Below are positions 31,344 to 43,129 of a stretch of DNA of 64,000 bases, piece by piece. The stretch spans positions 1 to 64,000 of the forward strand of contig JALBUN010000019.1 of NCBI GenBank assembly GCA_025174535.1. Reading direction: 5' to 3'. The stretch is from Cantharellus purpuraceus (taxonomy: Eukaryota; Basidiomycota; Agaricomycetes; Cantharellales; Hydnaceae). Under the pieces are notes generated by a model. It worked only from the letters and a program-made list of their open reading frames with translations. It was not told the origin of the DNA and searched no databases. Within the stretch, counting starts at the first letter, position 1, and every line of letters begins with the position of its first letter. A program made the translations under genes and the position numbers.

Positions 31344-33112
31344 ATGATTGAGGTCTTATTCTCAACAATGTCAAACCCTTTGGCAAGCATGAGCGTGGCT
31401 GAGCTGGAGCAGTTGCTCTTGGCCCAATGGAAGGAAGAGGAGGAGGAGCGGAAACGGAAAGAGGAGGAGGAAGCGGAACGGAGACGGAAGGAGGAGGAGG
31501 AGGAACAGAGACGGAAGGAGGAGGAGGAGGAACAGAGGCGGAGGAGGTGGAATGGAGATGGAAGGAGGAGGAGGTGGTGGAACGGAGATGGAAGGAGGAG
31601 GAGGAAGTGGAATGGAGACGGAAGGAGGAGGAGGAAGCTGAATGGAGACGGAAGGAGGAGCAGGAGCAGGTGCGGAAAGAGGCGGCGAAGATGGAATGGA
31701 GAAGGAAAGAGGAGGAAGTGAAGGCCGAGAGAGCCTGCAGGGTAAAGGAACTTGCGGCTGCAATGGAGGCTGCGAGACTGAAGGAAGTGGAGGAGCAGGT
31801 GCATGAGCTAGAAGCCACCATGGAGGTAGAGGAGGAGGTGACCAGGGCAGGGGTGACCAGTCACCCAGGAAGTCTGAGTGTGCCAATACGGACAGGAACT
31901 CCTGAGGTCGCCATCCTCTCTGTTACACGGACGGAGACAATTCGTCTGAAAACTGTCACTGCAGAGGGCTTGCCGTTGTGTCCGCAGGCACGGCCATTAT
32001 TTGGGTTGGGTGTGGCTGAGGAAGATGAAGCAGCGGAGGTGGAGAGGGCAGAGGTGGAGGCGGATCCTGATGCCAATATGGAGCTCAACATAAATGCGGC
32101 CCGAGGCAGGTGTGGATGTTGGGACGGATGTGGAGCCGGATCCGACTTCAAATTGTTATGAGGAGATGGCTTGGGTAACCACGGTCGAGGCTCGCAAAAG
32201 GGCGGAGCTCTATGCTGCAACCACTAAGAAGAATCTCGATGTCGCGGTCTTTTCATTGAAGGCGTACCCAAGTGCTGATATTGAGAAGCGGGAGGCGGAC
32301 TGGAGGGTTATATGGTGCAAGGCGGAGAGTCACGTGTTGGTGACCCGTAAGAAGGAGCTGCATGTCGCAAGGTCGGCGATCCAGCTTCGCAAGCATGAGA
32401 TGGAGAAGGCGGCGGCAGAACAGCAGGACAAGGAGGAGGAGAGGGAACACTTGGAGGCTGCAGCGAGAAGGGGCGGACCACCCAAGGCTCTGGCTCCAAT
32501 GGAGCCATTTGGTGGGCCCGGCGTAACTTGCAACTTGTGTCGTGATGCAGGTGTGGAGTGCATGTGGCCTACCAGCCCAACTCGCCGACTTCGGTCCTGC
32601 GATTGTTGTCGGGGTCGGAAAGGAGGGTGTAGGATCGATGGACAGTTCCCCAGAGTTGGAGCATCAAGCCCTGACTAGTGGTACAAGGAGGGGCAGAGAA
32701 AGAATCGGAAGGTCATCCAACCAAAAAGAGGCGGACGGAGATGGGTGCTGTGGCAGCTGGGGGTAGCGGTGTTGGATTGGAAGGGGCAATGACCAGTGCA
32801 GGTATGGGGCGCGTCTCTGTGCCCAATAGTACTGTGGGCCAGCTTATCTGGCTGGTTAGCCTTCCATCAGAGCACCTCCGGCGGACAGAGGGGTTACTAG
32901 TGGACTTGGTGAAGACGATGAAATGGAAGGAGATTCTGGAGGGTTGGCAGACGGCCGAGTTACATCGGTTGCAGAAGTTCATGGTCCCTTTGGACAAGGA
33001 TTCGGACATGGGAGATGAGAAAGATTGGGTGTCAGATGTAGAGAGTGATGATGAGTCAGAGATGGAGCCTGAGGTAGATAAGGGGAAGGGAAAAAGGAAA
33101 TGTGATGTATAA
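31344..33112 (+). pseudogene. Antisense ORF in the chromovirus: coiled coil plus cysteine cluster, frameshifted
   Basis: Reading starts MSNPLASMSVAELEQLLLAQ, followed by a long Lys/Arg/Glu coiled coil (repeated RRKEEEE). It then gives AYPSADIEKREADWRVIW, KAESHVLVTRKKELHVARSA, a cysteine cluster CNLCRDAGVEC..SCDCCRGRKGGC that resembles fungal Zn2Cys6 clusters, and an acidic end (EHLRRTEGLLVDLVKTMKW..ESDDESEMEPE). At least three frame changes (about 31536, 32095, 32677) break it. Proteins of this coiled-coil/Cys-cluster type are common in Agaricomycete genomes. Here the ORF runs opposite to pol, between integrase and the 3' LTR, so it may be an accessory gene of the element. A captured host gene or nested element is the alternative. 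Confidence 0.65.
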
Positions 33113-33261
33113 AATAAAAAAATGAAAATGATTATAAATTTCGGAGAAAAATGAGTTGGAGTGATATTCCTTCAGAGTTTTTTGGGCAGGCTGGTAATTT
33201 CCCTTGTCACTTGTAATAAAATGATGATGCGAAATAATAGAATTAGCATTAGTAATCAAAC

Positions 33262-36200
33262 TTAAAGATTCATAAGAGGGCCAGGTTTGTCTGGATAAGC
33301 GGAGTGAAAGTTGGAGACAGATTTGGATGCATGATTGAGTTCAGACGTGGAGATCCATGAGGACTCTTCATTGGTGCCTTCGTATCCAGTCCATTTGACT
33401 AAGTACTGGAGCTTGCACTTGTATCGACGGTTGATCTTTGAGTCCAGGGTCTCAGATATCTCATATTCATTATCTCCTTCAATGATGATTGGGGGAGGTG
33501 GAGGTTGCATGTGACCAGAGATCTCATTTGTAGTAGTGGGTTCGAGCATTGATATATGGAAAACCAGATGAACTGCTCAGAAGTGGTCTGGGAGGTGGAG
33601 GGTGAAGGACCTGCTGCCTGCACAAGCAATAACCTCATAAGGACCTAAGTATTTCTCAGAGAGTTTCTTCGATGGACGGGTGGTCCGGAAGTGTTCGGCC
33701 TTAATGAATACTTTGTCTCCAATTTGCAGGTCTGGAGCTGGAATGCAGCGTCGGTCTGCAGAGACTTGATATTTTTTCTGGGCATCGGAGATGGTTTCTC
33801 GGAGATGTTGGTATAGTTGATCGAGGTCAGTTACGAATTGGTGGGCTTTGGTGGAGGTGAGTTCCTTCTCAGGGTGGACGGAGATGTTCAGATGATAGCC
33901 TTTATTAGCAAAGAATGGAGAGATGCCAGTAGTTGTGTTTGGAGCGTTGTTGTAGGCAAACTCTGCTATTGGAAGTAGATCAGCCCAGTTGTCTTGTTGA
34001 TAGTTACAATAGATTTGGAGATATTGTTCCAGGGACTGATTCATTCGTTCTGTTTGTCCATCTCCTTCAGGATGGTATCTAGAGGTGAAGTGAAGTTTCA
34101 TGTTGAGAGCCTTTCCTGGTGTGCGGAAGAAGGAGGACATGAACTCCGAGCCCCAATTGGACGTGACATGCGATGGAACTCCGTGTTTAGAGAATACATG
34201 GAGAACAAACAATTTAGCTAGTGAGGCAGAGGTGATGGTGTCATGCATTAGAATAAATAGTGACTGTTTAGTGAACCTGTCAACAATCACAAGTATGGTG
34301 TCGTATCTGAGCGATGGGGGGAGCTTCTCTATGAAATCCATGGAGATGGAGTTCCATGGTTGCTCTGGGACCGGAAGTTGCTTAAGCATTCCGTAGGGTT
34401 TGTGCCTTTGTGATTTTGAGCACATACACATGGTGCAGGAGTTACAGTAGTGTTGAATGTATTCTCGCATTTTTGGCCATACATAGTCTCATCGGATTAA
34501 CTTGTGTGCGATTTTGCCTGAAATGGCCTGAGATTGGGTGATCATGGTAATACTGCAAAACTCAGAGTCAGAGGCTGTTGGTGTCGGGGACGTATATCCG
34601 GTTGTTGTGTCAGAGGTGTCCTTCGGGGTCAAGTGACCATTTCAGATCGGAAGGGTCATCCAAGTGTTTAACTGCAACAGGATCAGATCAGAGTGATGAG
34701 TGGATGTCGGAACGGAGTTGGTCAATGTCCATAATGGTGACAGCTCAGAGGGTGGGAGTCATGAGGGTGGATGCTTGTAGGGACAATGCCAGCTGCTCAT
34801 TAGTAAACACAGGATGAAAGTTGTGTGGGTTTACAGTGGCATAGTTGCTATTCCCCTCTTTAGGGTAGACATCCCATCGTCTAGTTAAAGTGTCAGGCTT
34901 TGCTCTGAGTTGACCTGGGTGGAAATGGATGATGAGATTGAACTGAGATAGGTATTCAGACCATTGGACTTGTCTCCGGGTGAGCAGTTTTGTTGTGGAG
35001 AAGTATTCCAAGTTCTTGTGGTCAGTTATGACGTCCACTGGATCGGAGGGGCCTTCAAGGTAGTGTCTCCATATCTGGAAGGCTTCATATATGGCAAGGA
35101 GCTCTTTGTCATGGACGTCATAGTTCAGTTCGGGGGGTGTAAATGTACGCAAGTGAAAAGCAATCAGGTGGACTTGTCCATCATCCGGAGAGATGATGGA
35201 CAGGATCATGGCAAGTGCATAGTCGGAGGTGTCAGTCTCTAATAGGATAGGAACGTCTGGAACCCAATGAGTCAGTATCAGAGCAGAAGTAAAGGCCTTC
35301 TTCAAGGTCTCAAAGCTCTGTCTACATTCATCAGTGAAATTCCATTGGATACCCTTCCTAGTGAGTTGGGTGAGTGGGATGGTGATATCAGAGTAGCCGT
35401 GAATGAAGCGGCAGTAGAAGTTGGTGAACCCTAGGAAGGACTGTACGTCCTTGACTTTCTGGGGTTCTGGCCATTCCTGTATAGCTTTGATTTTGTCATT
35501 GGACATTGTCAGCCCTGCTGGGGAGAGGATATAGCCTAGGTATTCGACTGAGTCGGAGTGGAATTTGCATTTGTCAGCACGGGCAAAGAGGCCATGTTTT
35601 TGGAGACGTCGGAGTACCTCTTGGACATGTGTCCGATGTTCTTCTTCATTGTCCGAATATACCAAAATGTCGTCTAAGTAAACGAGGACGGTCACATCGA
35701 GGAGATCGGCGAAGGTGTCATTCATGAACCTCTGGAAGGCAGCCGGAGCATTGGTTAGTCCGAAGGGCATGATGCACCACTCAAAAGATCCATATCATGT
35801 GCGGAAGGTCGTTTTCTATTTGTTGCCCTCTCGGATGTGGACTAGGTGGTAGGCATGTTGGAGATCTATTTTGGAATAGATCTTAGCCTTTCAAGGACTT
35901 TCAAGTAGGTCCGCAGTGCAGGGTATTGGGTATCAGTCTTTCTTGGTGATCTTGTTGAGTCCACGGAAGTTGACGCATAGATGGAGTGATCCGTCCTTTT
36001 TGTAGACAAATAGGACCAGAGCTCCATGGGGCAATAGGGATGGGCAGATGAAGCCCGTGGCCAAGTTCTCGTCTATGAATGTTTGGAGAGCCAGTAGCTC
36101 TTTTTGGGATAGCGAGTAGATAGGGCCAAGCAGAGGGGTGGAGTTGTCATTTAGTTCGATCTTGAGATCATATGGTCAGTGTTCCGCTAGGGAGTCGGCT

Positions 36201-38777
36201 TTAGACTTGCTGAACACGTTGGCAAACTCATGATACTCCTTAGGAACCATAGAGAGGTCTGGTGGAGTTGATTGGGCAGAACGAGTGGCGAGGAATATCA
36301 GATTGGAGAGGTGGACCTGGAATGTGTGAGAACCATCCAGTTTGCTTAGTCTGGTGAAGACCATAGCATCCACCAGTGATATAAATGGTGGGGTAGACGG
36401 AGTATCTATCGGAGCGGAGTCAGCGGAGGCGGAAGATAGTTTTGCACCTAAAGTTGCTGGTGATGTCGGGGATGACACAGCCTGTGCTGGAGAGCAGAAT
36501 GTGATATGGCCCAATGCCCAGTCAATCAATGGATTGTAGCAGGTGAGCCAGTTATGTCTGAGAACCACAGAACAGCTGGAGTCAAGTGGAGTAACATAGA
36601 ATGTAAGGTTCTGGATTTCTCCAACAGCAAAATGGATAGACAGATCGTGAAACAACAGCATTAGTAGTGCCATCAAATAATTGGAGTGGTATCAGGGTTA
36701 TGGTGTATGTATGGAGTTTATGTAAATTGGAAAAAGAGGAATCGAGGAAACAATGAGTAGAACCGGAGTCAATTAATGCTTGAATAGCAGTATTGGGAAT
36801 GGAGTCAGAGTAGATGAGGAGAGTAAGGGAGTCGGAGTGGGAAAGAGCGGATGTGTTCAGGCGGACCTCATTTGTCATATGGGGAGTACCAACACAGCCC
36901 TCAGCCTGTACGGAGGCTATAAGACTGCTTACTATTTTTTTGGGTCCGTCGTGGCATTGGCAGCACGGTGTCGGTTCGCTTATGGAATAGATCCTATAAG
37001 CCTGCGCGCAACGGTCCTAGCAAACAGACGGTGTGTAATGCAGTTGTTCAGCACTCCAAAGATCAATCAGGGCGAGGGGTACGTAACAGGGAAGTGGGAT
37101 AGTGCTCTGTGGTTGGATGGGGATGGGAGCTAAAGGTCAGTCCCGATGGCTGATCGTCCCGTTCCAAGAGTATTCGGTCCCTTTGCCTGACACGATGTAA
37201 CCTGAGTCGGATTGAAGTGGGAGGATAGGTCGGCGATGGCGACTGAAATTCTACCTCACGTTTGACTCTTCTATCCGTGTTACGATATAGAGGCGAAATG
37301 TTGAGGAATGTATATGGTTCAACGGAATTGTGAAAGAATATGGGATCGCCAATGGCATAAGAGAGACATGGTGAGGATCTTGGACGTTGAAAGAGTTTTG
37401 GAAGTATTTTGACATGTGGAGGTGGCTTAACATGCCTGTGGAGCTTGGCATATTTTTGATAGTCCTCTGTGTCCAGAGACCAGTGTGACGTATTATTAGA
37501 AGCGATGTTGGAGAGGGGAATAGAATGGGAAGCCATGTGAATGATGATGAAAGGATCGGTGTGAATAGAAGGCTGATAATGATTGATGGCGATGAAACAC
37601 AAGTGATGATCGATGGCTAGAATTAGAGACTGAGGTGGAGAGGGAGTTGCGGCGCTATTTAAAAGTTGATATGAAAAGATGCTGGCGGAGTTGGACTGTC
37701 AGAGTGGTTTGATATGCATCCTCGCTGCGTCCTGGCTCGTCAACAGCCCTTTGCCTTTGCTGTGGATGAGGTTGCCTTGTTGCAATCCTTGGCTTGGTGG
37801 CCAGGCTTTCCACAGAACAGACAGAGGTTGTTGTCCATGCAGTGCTGGCGTTCCTGCTGGGTAAGTTTTCCATCCTTCCCCAGCTTGGTGGAGAGGTCCA
37901 GAGTACTCTTGCAAGCTCCGGAGTTATTGCTGGTGCTGGAATTGTTCTGACTGGAACCGGAACCGGCAGCATTACCAGTGTTTGACTTCTGGCCTGAGTT
38001 GGTGGTGGTCCTCTTATCGGAGCCCTTGTTGGACTTTGGGGTCTTGTCTGATGATTTATCCGATTTTTTGTTGGCCAAATTTTCACAGGAGACCTCGGAT
38101 TGACGTTCCTAATAATGGGCATCAATGGATTGGGCAAGTTTGCGGAGGTTGACCAAAGTATCCAGCTTACCGACGCGTGATATCTCGTCCTTGATGCGGG
38201 ATGGGAGTCCAACATAAAATTGCCGTCGGAGTGCGGTGTCGCCCCATTGGACTTTTGGAGCTAGCTGCTGGAAGCTCACAATGTATTTTGCGATTTTGTG
38301 ATTTTCCTTCATCTGAAGTCAATTGAGTTCATTCTCGGCATCAGCCTTGGGGTTGTAAGGACTGAAATTGGTCTGAAGTTTGGAGATGAAGTCGGAGTAG
38401 TCTTCTGACCATATCAGGTCATCGGAGTCATCCATGAGTGCTGGCTCAAAGTAGTCCAGTGCAGTGCCCTTGAGATAGGACATGGCGAAGGTGACCTTTG
38501 TCTGATCAGATGTGAATGTGTCAGGGCAGTCGTGGAAGTTCAACCGGCATTGCACCAAGAACAACTGGAGCTTTCGTGGATCAGAGCCATCGAAGGGGTC
38601 AGGTTCTCGGACCTTGGTCCGGGACTTAGGGGCTTGTGGGTTACGGATGCTGCTGGCAAGCAGGGAGATGGCTTGCGCCAGATTTGGAGAGGGCGGGGTG
38701 TCATCTTCTTCATTAATGGCCTCTATGTGGTTCTTCGACGACCTTGGACGCTTGTTCGGAATCATGTCAGTATACAA
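33262..38777 (-). pseudogene. Chromovirus Gag-Pol, multiple stops
   Basis: In order: Gag (KVREPDPFDGSDPRKLQLFL, about 38600) and CCHC knuckle CLFCGKPGHQAKDC (about 37770); protease ALIDSGSTHCFLD (about 36770); RT from [18 protein letters not shown] through PFGLTNAPAAFQRFMND and VLVYLDDILVYS; RNase H (LETDTSDYALAMIL); integrase with H-H-C-C (HDHPISGHF..YCNSCTMC), a core in which the usual second Asp motif reads VTSNWGSEF, and a GPYEVI block; and a C-terminal chromodomain (YLVKWTGYEGTNEESSW). In-frame stops occur near 38316, 38109, 36175, 35795 and 33575, and more. 36900-37690 holds poorly recognisable sequence between gag and protease. RT-RH-INT order and the chromodomain place it in the chromoviruses. 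Confidence 0.93.
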
Positions 38778-39309
38778 TATTCTGATGTATATGAGATATA
38801 CATCAGAATTTCAATGATACATAAAGCCAGGGAGTTACAATTTGGATATCTTAAAAGATTTCGGATGTGTGAAATTTTCATAAATATAAACATATATTCT
38901 ATATTTTAATAAACTTTTAAAGATAAGACATTTGGTTGAGATGAACATAATTATTTACATGGATATAATAGGAATGTATGTATTAATATAATTGGTATTA
39001 TATAGGGTATTTAGATATACAAATACCAGGTGGGGATTAAAGATAGTTCAAATTATGTTATAAGTATTGTATAAGAAAGAATCAATGATATTTGGATGTT
39101 CCTTCAAGAGAGTTGCCACCACTAAATCAGGAAAAAAAGAATTATTTTTGAGAATTATGCCAAAATATCAAAATATGTTTTAATCTAGTATATTGTGTAA
39201 AATTTGAGAATCATGTTGAAATATGAAAATAAGTTTGAATTGAAGTGTATTGTATAAAATTTGAGGAAAATAGGTTGTACATACGTATTTGTTGTATTTC
39301 TGAATAAGC

Positions 39310-40382
39310 GTCTTGGGGATGGTGTTGATGCTGGGAGTGGGCACCTTGACGATTCGTGCACATTTGGAATTGGTGGTGGATCATGGCATTGGTAGGAGTG
39401 AGTATGGCAGTTTGAATATACTGTTATGCACTAGGTCCGATTGGAGGTCGGAGTTTCAGAGGTTGGGTCGGAGTTGGAGCACATCCTGGGGGTCGGAACG
39501 GACTTGGCTTCAGCTTATGTACTGTGCCCTCACAAATACCAGTGTCTGAGATTTTGGAGATGGAGTACAACTTAGAGAGTTAGGATTGGACTTAGGAACT
39601 AGGCATGATTCGATATTCAAACTGGGGAATGAAGTCCCCAGTTGGGCTACTTAAATACATATTTTGAAATCTAATAATAATTACTCCAGTGATGGGTCTC
39701 CAAGGCTGACGGCCTTACATGAGTATGTCCAAGTCCAACGGGGGTGGATGTCTGGGTTCCTATGGTGATGCTGATGCATCAATCGGAACTGGAGACAGAT
39801 GATCTTTTCAGGGAAAACCAGTCCCCATACAGTCTTCAAGGCTGATGGCCCTACATGAGTATGTCCAAGTCTGATGGGGACAGATGTCTGGGTTCCTATA
39901 GTGATGCTGATGCATCAATTGATCAGACAGACTAATGGAGATGTGACAACTTCTAAATGGAGTATAGATTTCATATGCACAGGGATCTGGGCATTAATGA
40001 ATATAATCATAACATACAGGATATAACAGTGCTCCCCATTTCCTGGTGACAAGGGCATGAATTGTGATTATATCTATATCAAAGAAAAATGTAAACTAAT
40101 CCCATACCCATAATTATATACCTGAAACAATCCTGGGCATAATAGATTGTAATCATAGAACTATTTCCAGTCATGTACCTACTTCACCACCTCCTGTGCA
40201 TGTGTCTGACAAACCAACACAGATCTTGGCTGTTTCACACTTGTCCTACCATTATATATACTATGTGAAGCTGGGTGAAAGGTTTTGGAGCTCTAGGACA
40301 TCTTTAGCACAATTCCCTTCTGGCCAATTTTAGATGCAATTTTCCCAAAAACCAATCTGCCAATTTTTATAAAAATTGGCCA
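39310..40382 (-). mobile_element. 5' end fragment of a second LTR-type element (E2)
   Basis: The reverse complement of 39310-40020 matches 53750-54600. The minus-strand start at 40382 (TGGCCAATTTTTATAAAAATT) matches the terminus at 20499. A TATA-like TAGTATATATAATGG lies near 40258. It therefore looks like an LTR followed by an untranslated leader; no coding domain of this element survives here. It is joined to the chromovirus leader at about 39300. Confidence 0.55.
40360..40379. repeat. Perfect 20-bp palindrome at the E2 terminus
   Basis: CCAATTTTTATAAAAATTGG is its own reverse complement. It lies 3 bp inside the element end, and an imperfect copy is at 20477-20496. A further inverted match joins TGGCCAATTTT (40321) and AAAATTGGCCA (40372). 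Confidence 0.8.
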
Positions 40383-40556
40383 TTCTATTCAAAATGATGA
40401 GAAGAACAACATATCCAAATTTCTGCCCAAGAGCATGGTTCTCACATAAAGCTTTCAAGCCCTGGTATATAGAATGGGGTGAGTCTTTATTCCAACTTCA
40501 TCTCTGTTATCTTTCATCAGGGTTCCACTCAGCCATTCTGGCTTCTTTCTTTTTGA

Positions 40557-40862
40557 TTAAATCACTTTTTTCCTACTTCCTTTTCCCAACGCTAATTCTC
40601 TGTTGTACCAGTGATCCTCCTTCACATCAAATGTGAATCTTCTCCAAATCTTCTCCAGATGGCACATGGTGCCTCGCGCACGTCGATCAGGTTCTGGGGA
40701 ACACGGCGCGTATGCGCATAAGTTATAAGCCAGTGCACGAAATGCGGCATGCCACACTTGACTCACAACAGAGACACCCGTCTGTTTATCTATAACGTCA
40801 TACCCAGCATCCGTATCCCACAATATGTCGGGAAATGATATTCTCTCAATTGCACGAGCCAT
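40557..40862 (-). CDS. Hypothetical 101-aa ORF
   Basis: An ATG-initiated frame MARAIERISFPDILWDTDAG..VWHAAFRALAYNLCAYAPC..HWYNRELALGKGSRKKVI with a balanced, protein-like composition. It is arranged head-to-head with the relic at 41224, with a CT-rich 360-bp region between them. No family recognised; it may be the first exon of a gene truncated by the neighbouring retroelement. Confidence 0.35.
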   Translation of the reverse strand: MARAIERISFPDILWDTDAGYDVIDKQTGVSVVSQVWHAAFRALAYNLCAYAPCSPEPDRRARGTMCHLEKIWRRFTFDVKEDHWYNRELALGKGSRKKVI

Positions 40863-41223
40863 CTATACCCCGTTCATTGCGGCGAGGCACTGCACCGCAC
40901 GACGCAACACATCATCCCCAACACCCACCATACCACGCTAGGGACTACGGTACCTGACCCACTATACACCAGGAAAGCCCGGTCACAAATACTCGCCACC
41001 TCCAAGCCCTCACTACCCATCCATTTTTGTCATTCATCCTACTCTGCACACACCCTATTATCGATCGCCTTGCCGCTTGACTTTCACGCACCTTTTTCTT
41101 ATCACCGTCATCATTTTCATCATCATACTCTTCGCACTCATTTCACGTTCAACTCTCTCCCTTTCATTCTTCGCATGTCACTCATCTCACTGACTTCACT
41201 TTACACTCCATAATACTCTCGAT

Positions 41224-41569
41224 ATGTTTACAAAGGTGTTCAAGAATGCTGCAATTGCTATCAAATGGATGAGACGATCGCGCGTCTTCTCCTGCATTGG
41301 TTGTATTTCAAAGTCATCCCCCCCCCCCCCCCCCGTGGCACTGCGTGTCTTGCGTGTTAGATCTTGGTTTAGGTACGGCAGGACGTTCCATGCTTCGCTA
41401 CATGAGAACAGAGGAGGCGACAGCGAAGGAGATGTGGGATTCTGGTGCGCACGTCTTAGTGAGCTTACCACTTCATTATCACTTTCTCGTCACTCAAACA
41501 TCGAGATATGATTCCAGGTCACGGGAACATACGTGCAAAGAGACTTTTCGTCGTGACCGGTTTCCGTAA
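41224..41569 (+). pseudogene. G-alpha-like gene fragment with poly-C tract
   Basis: The frame begins MFTKVFKNAAIAIKWMRRSR, then FSCIGCISK, and meets a run of 17 C. After the run the coding frame appears to change to one reading VLDLGLGTAGRSMLRYMRT, which resembles a degenerate P-loop (GxxxxGRS, with Arg for the usual Lys) followed by the helix typical of G-alpha subunits. A second copy of the start occurs at 45765-45850. No GTPase switch regions follow, so it is a fragment. The family call is tentative. Confidence 0.4.
41318..41334 (+). repeat. 17-nt poly-C tract
   Basis: An uninterrupted run of 17 C between two frames of the G-alpha-like fragment; prone to slippage and to assembly error. 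Confidence 0.9.
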
Positions 41570-43129
41570 ATTCGAAAATGCAGCCTAACATCGGTAAGAA
41601 TACGACCGCTCGCGTGCAGACCCGCTGAATCCTGGATGAATCTCAATGAAAGGGGTAGTCAAAGGGTCTCGTACATTATTACGCCCTGCAGGTGGATGGA
41701 GGAAGCGGTGCTGGAAACGAAAGGTTGGAATCCTGATGAGGATGGTATGGAGGCGGGATTAGATTGTTCGGACCGTGAGATCGCAGTTGTGTGATGGCTG
41801 CAAAAATGCTGACTTACAGCCTGCCTCATATCAACCTAGAAGTCACCTCTCATACGTATCGACATGGAACGCACTATCGGCATCCATTTCAGCTCCCCGA
41901 CCTCCAAAAACCGCCCACACGCCCACCATTGGAAACTCAACCACGCCGATGATACCAAACTCCTCGGTACTTGAGTGCGTGCGTGCGTGCGTGATTTTCA
42001 TGGCATCCATCCGGGTGAATGTATTGTTTGGAAGCAATGCAATTCACCTGAATGACTGCAAGCCACGTAGGTAGTCATAGCCATTGTATCCTAACCTCTT
42101 GCACTGTATTTGGGCATGCCCCAGTCCACTTGTGTATGTATGGCCGTGTGCAGCTGCATCTGTGGTTCGCAGTGTGAGCGTCAGAGTGTAGCTGGAGCTG
42201 ACGTGGCAACTGGAGGAGTCTTCCCTCCAACCTCAGAATCTTCGTCCTGGGATTGTCTGGTCCCTGCTCCGTCACTATCTTAGTTGGTCCTCGATTGTAC
42301 AGTATCGAACTATATATGTCTTCGTCACATTCGGTTAGGAGTGGCTGGTATGTTGGATGTTTCAGGAGGTGTGATTCTGGAACCCTCATCATTCTGTGTG
42401 GCTGTGGAGGAGAGTATGCGTGGACGTTATATATCACTGCGATGGGTGCGTGCGTGATCTAGAATGGTTCCCATGCTCTCTAGGACAAACACAACGACTC
42501 ACTCAGTCTCAACCTTGAGATATACAATGGGAAATAATGGGAATGGTAAGATTCACAATGATATGCACACAGCCAGAACGCAGAGGACTCGCCAGTTGTA
42601 ACATCCAGTTCGCGGAAGCTCTCTTGCTTATTCAGCATGGTGATCCGATCAATTCCGGGCGGCTACATTCACGTGGAGTTTCCGTCGAACATTGATAGAG
42701 GTGAATTTAGGTATTGGCATGCGTGTGTTACAATTGTCTGTGATGCTTAATGGGACACACTACGTGTGACTCGTATTCCAGCCATCCAGACAACATGAAC
42801 TAAGTTGCGCCCTCAGCTCATAATAGCTTCTGCCGCCTCCATGAATCGTTTTTCAATTCGGCAGTGCTGATATATCACAAGATTCAGAACGTCCATACAA
42901 AGGCTAAATTTGCGACGCGAACGCCGACGACTATTACTAGGAACCAAGGGATCGCACCTGAGCTCGGCGACCCTCGCGCGTGCGCTCATACAGCTACTGT
43001 TGTATGTTGGTATGTCTAATGCTAGGCTCATAGACTTAACTTGTTTTCTCTCCAGTCCGCCATGTCACTTTAGCCTCTTGCTGAGAAATTAGTGTGCCTC
43101 CAACTCTCCGTCCGTTATGGTCAAATCTC
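41570..43129. other. No gene seen
   Basis: Short frames on both strands (the longest is 120 codons at 42075-42437, minus, with no recognisable motif). A GTGCGTGCGTGCGTG microsatellite lies near 41978. Confidence 0.4.

Larger units (their letters stand above)
30118..39296 (-). mobile_element. Decayed chromodomain Ty3/gypsy element (chromovirus), 5' LTR lost
   Basis: Element-strand order: leader (39296-38778), gag, protease, RT, RNase H, integrase, chromodomain (to 33262), an antisense ORF (31344-33112), and the 3' LTR (31340-30118). The leader is cut at 39296, where a second element begins, so the 5' LTR is missing. The piece at 54731-56474 shows what the missing 5' end looked like: LTR followed by leader and gag start. 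Confidence 0.8.

Noticed and set aside
31063..31886. Long minus-strand frames rich in Pro/Ser/Leu (252, 227 and 171 codons)
   Set aside because: They are shadows of the purine-rich Lys/Glu repeat on the plus strand and have repetitive, unnatural composition.
41970..41995. GTGCGTGCGTGCGTG microsatellite as a regulatory element
   Set aside because: A short simple repeat with no gene context; no support for function.
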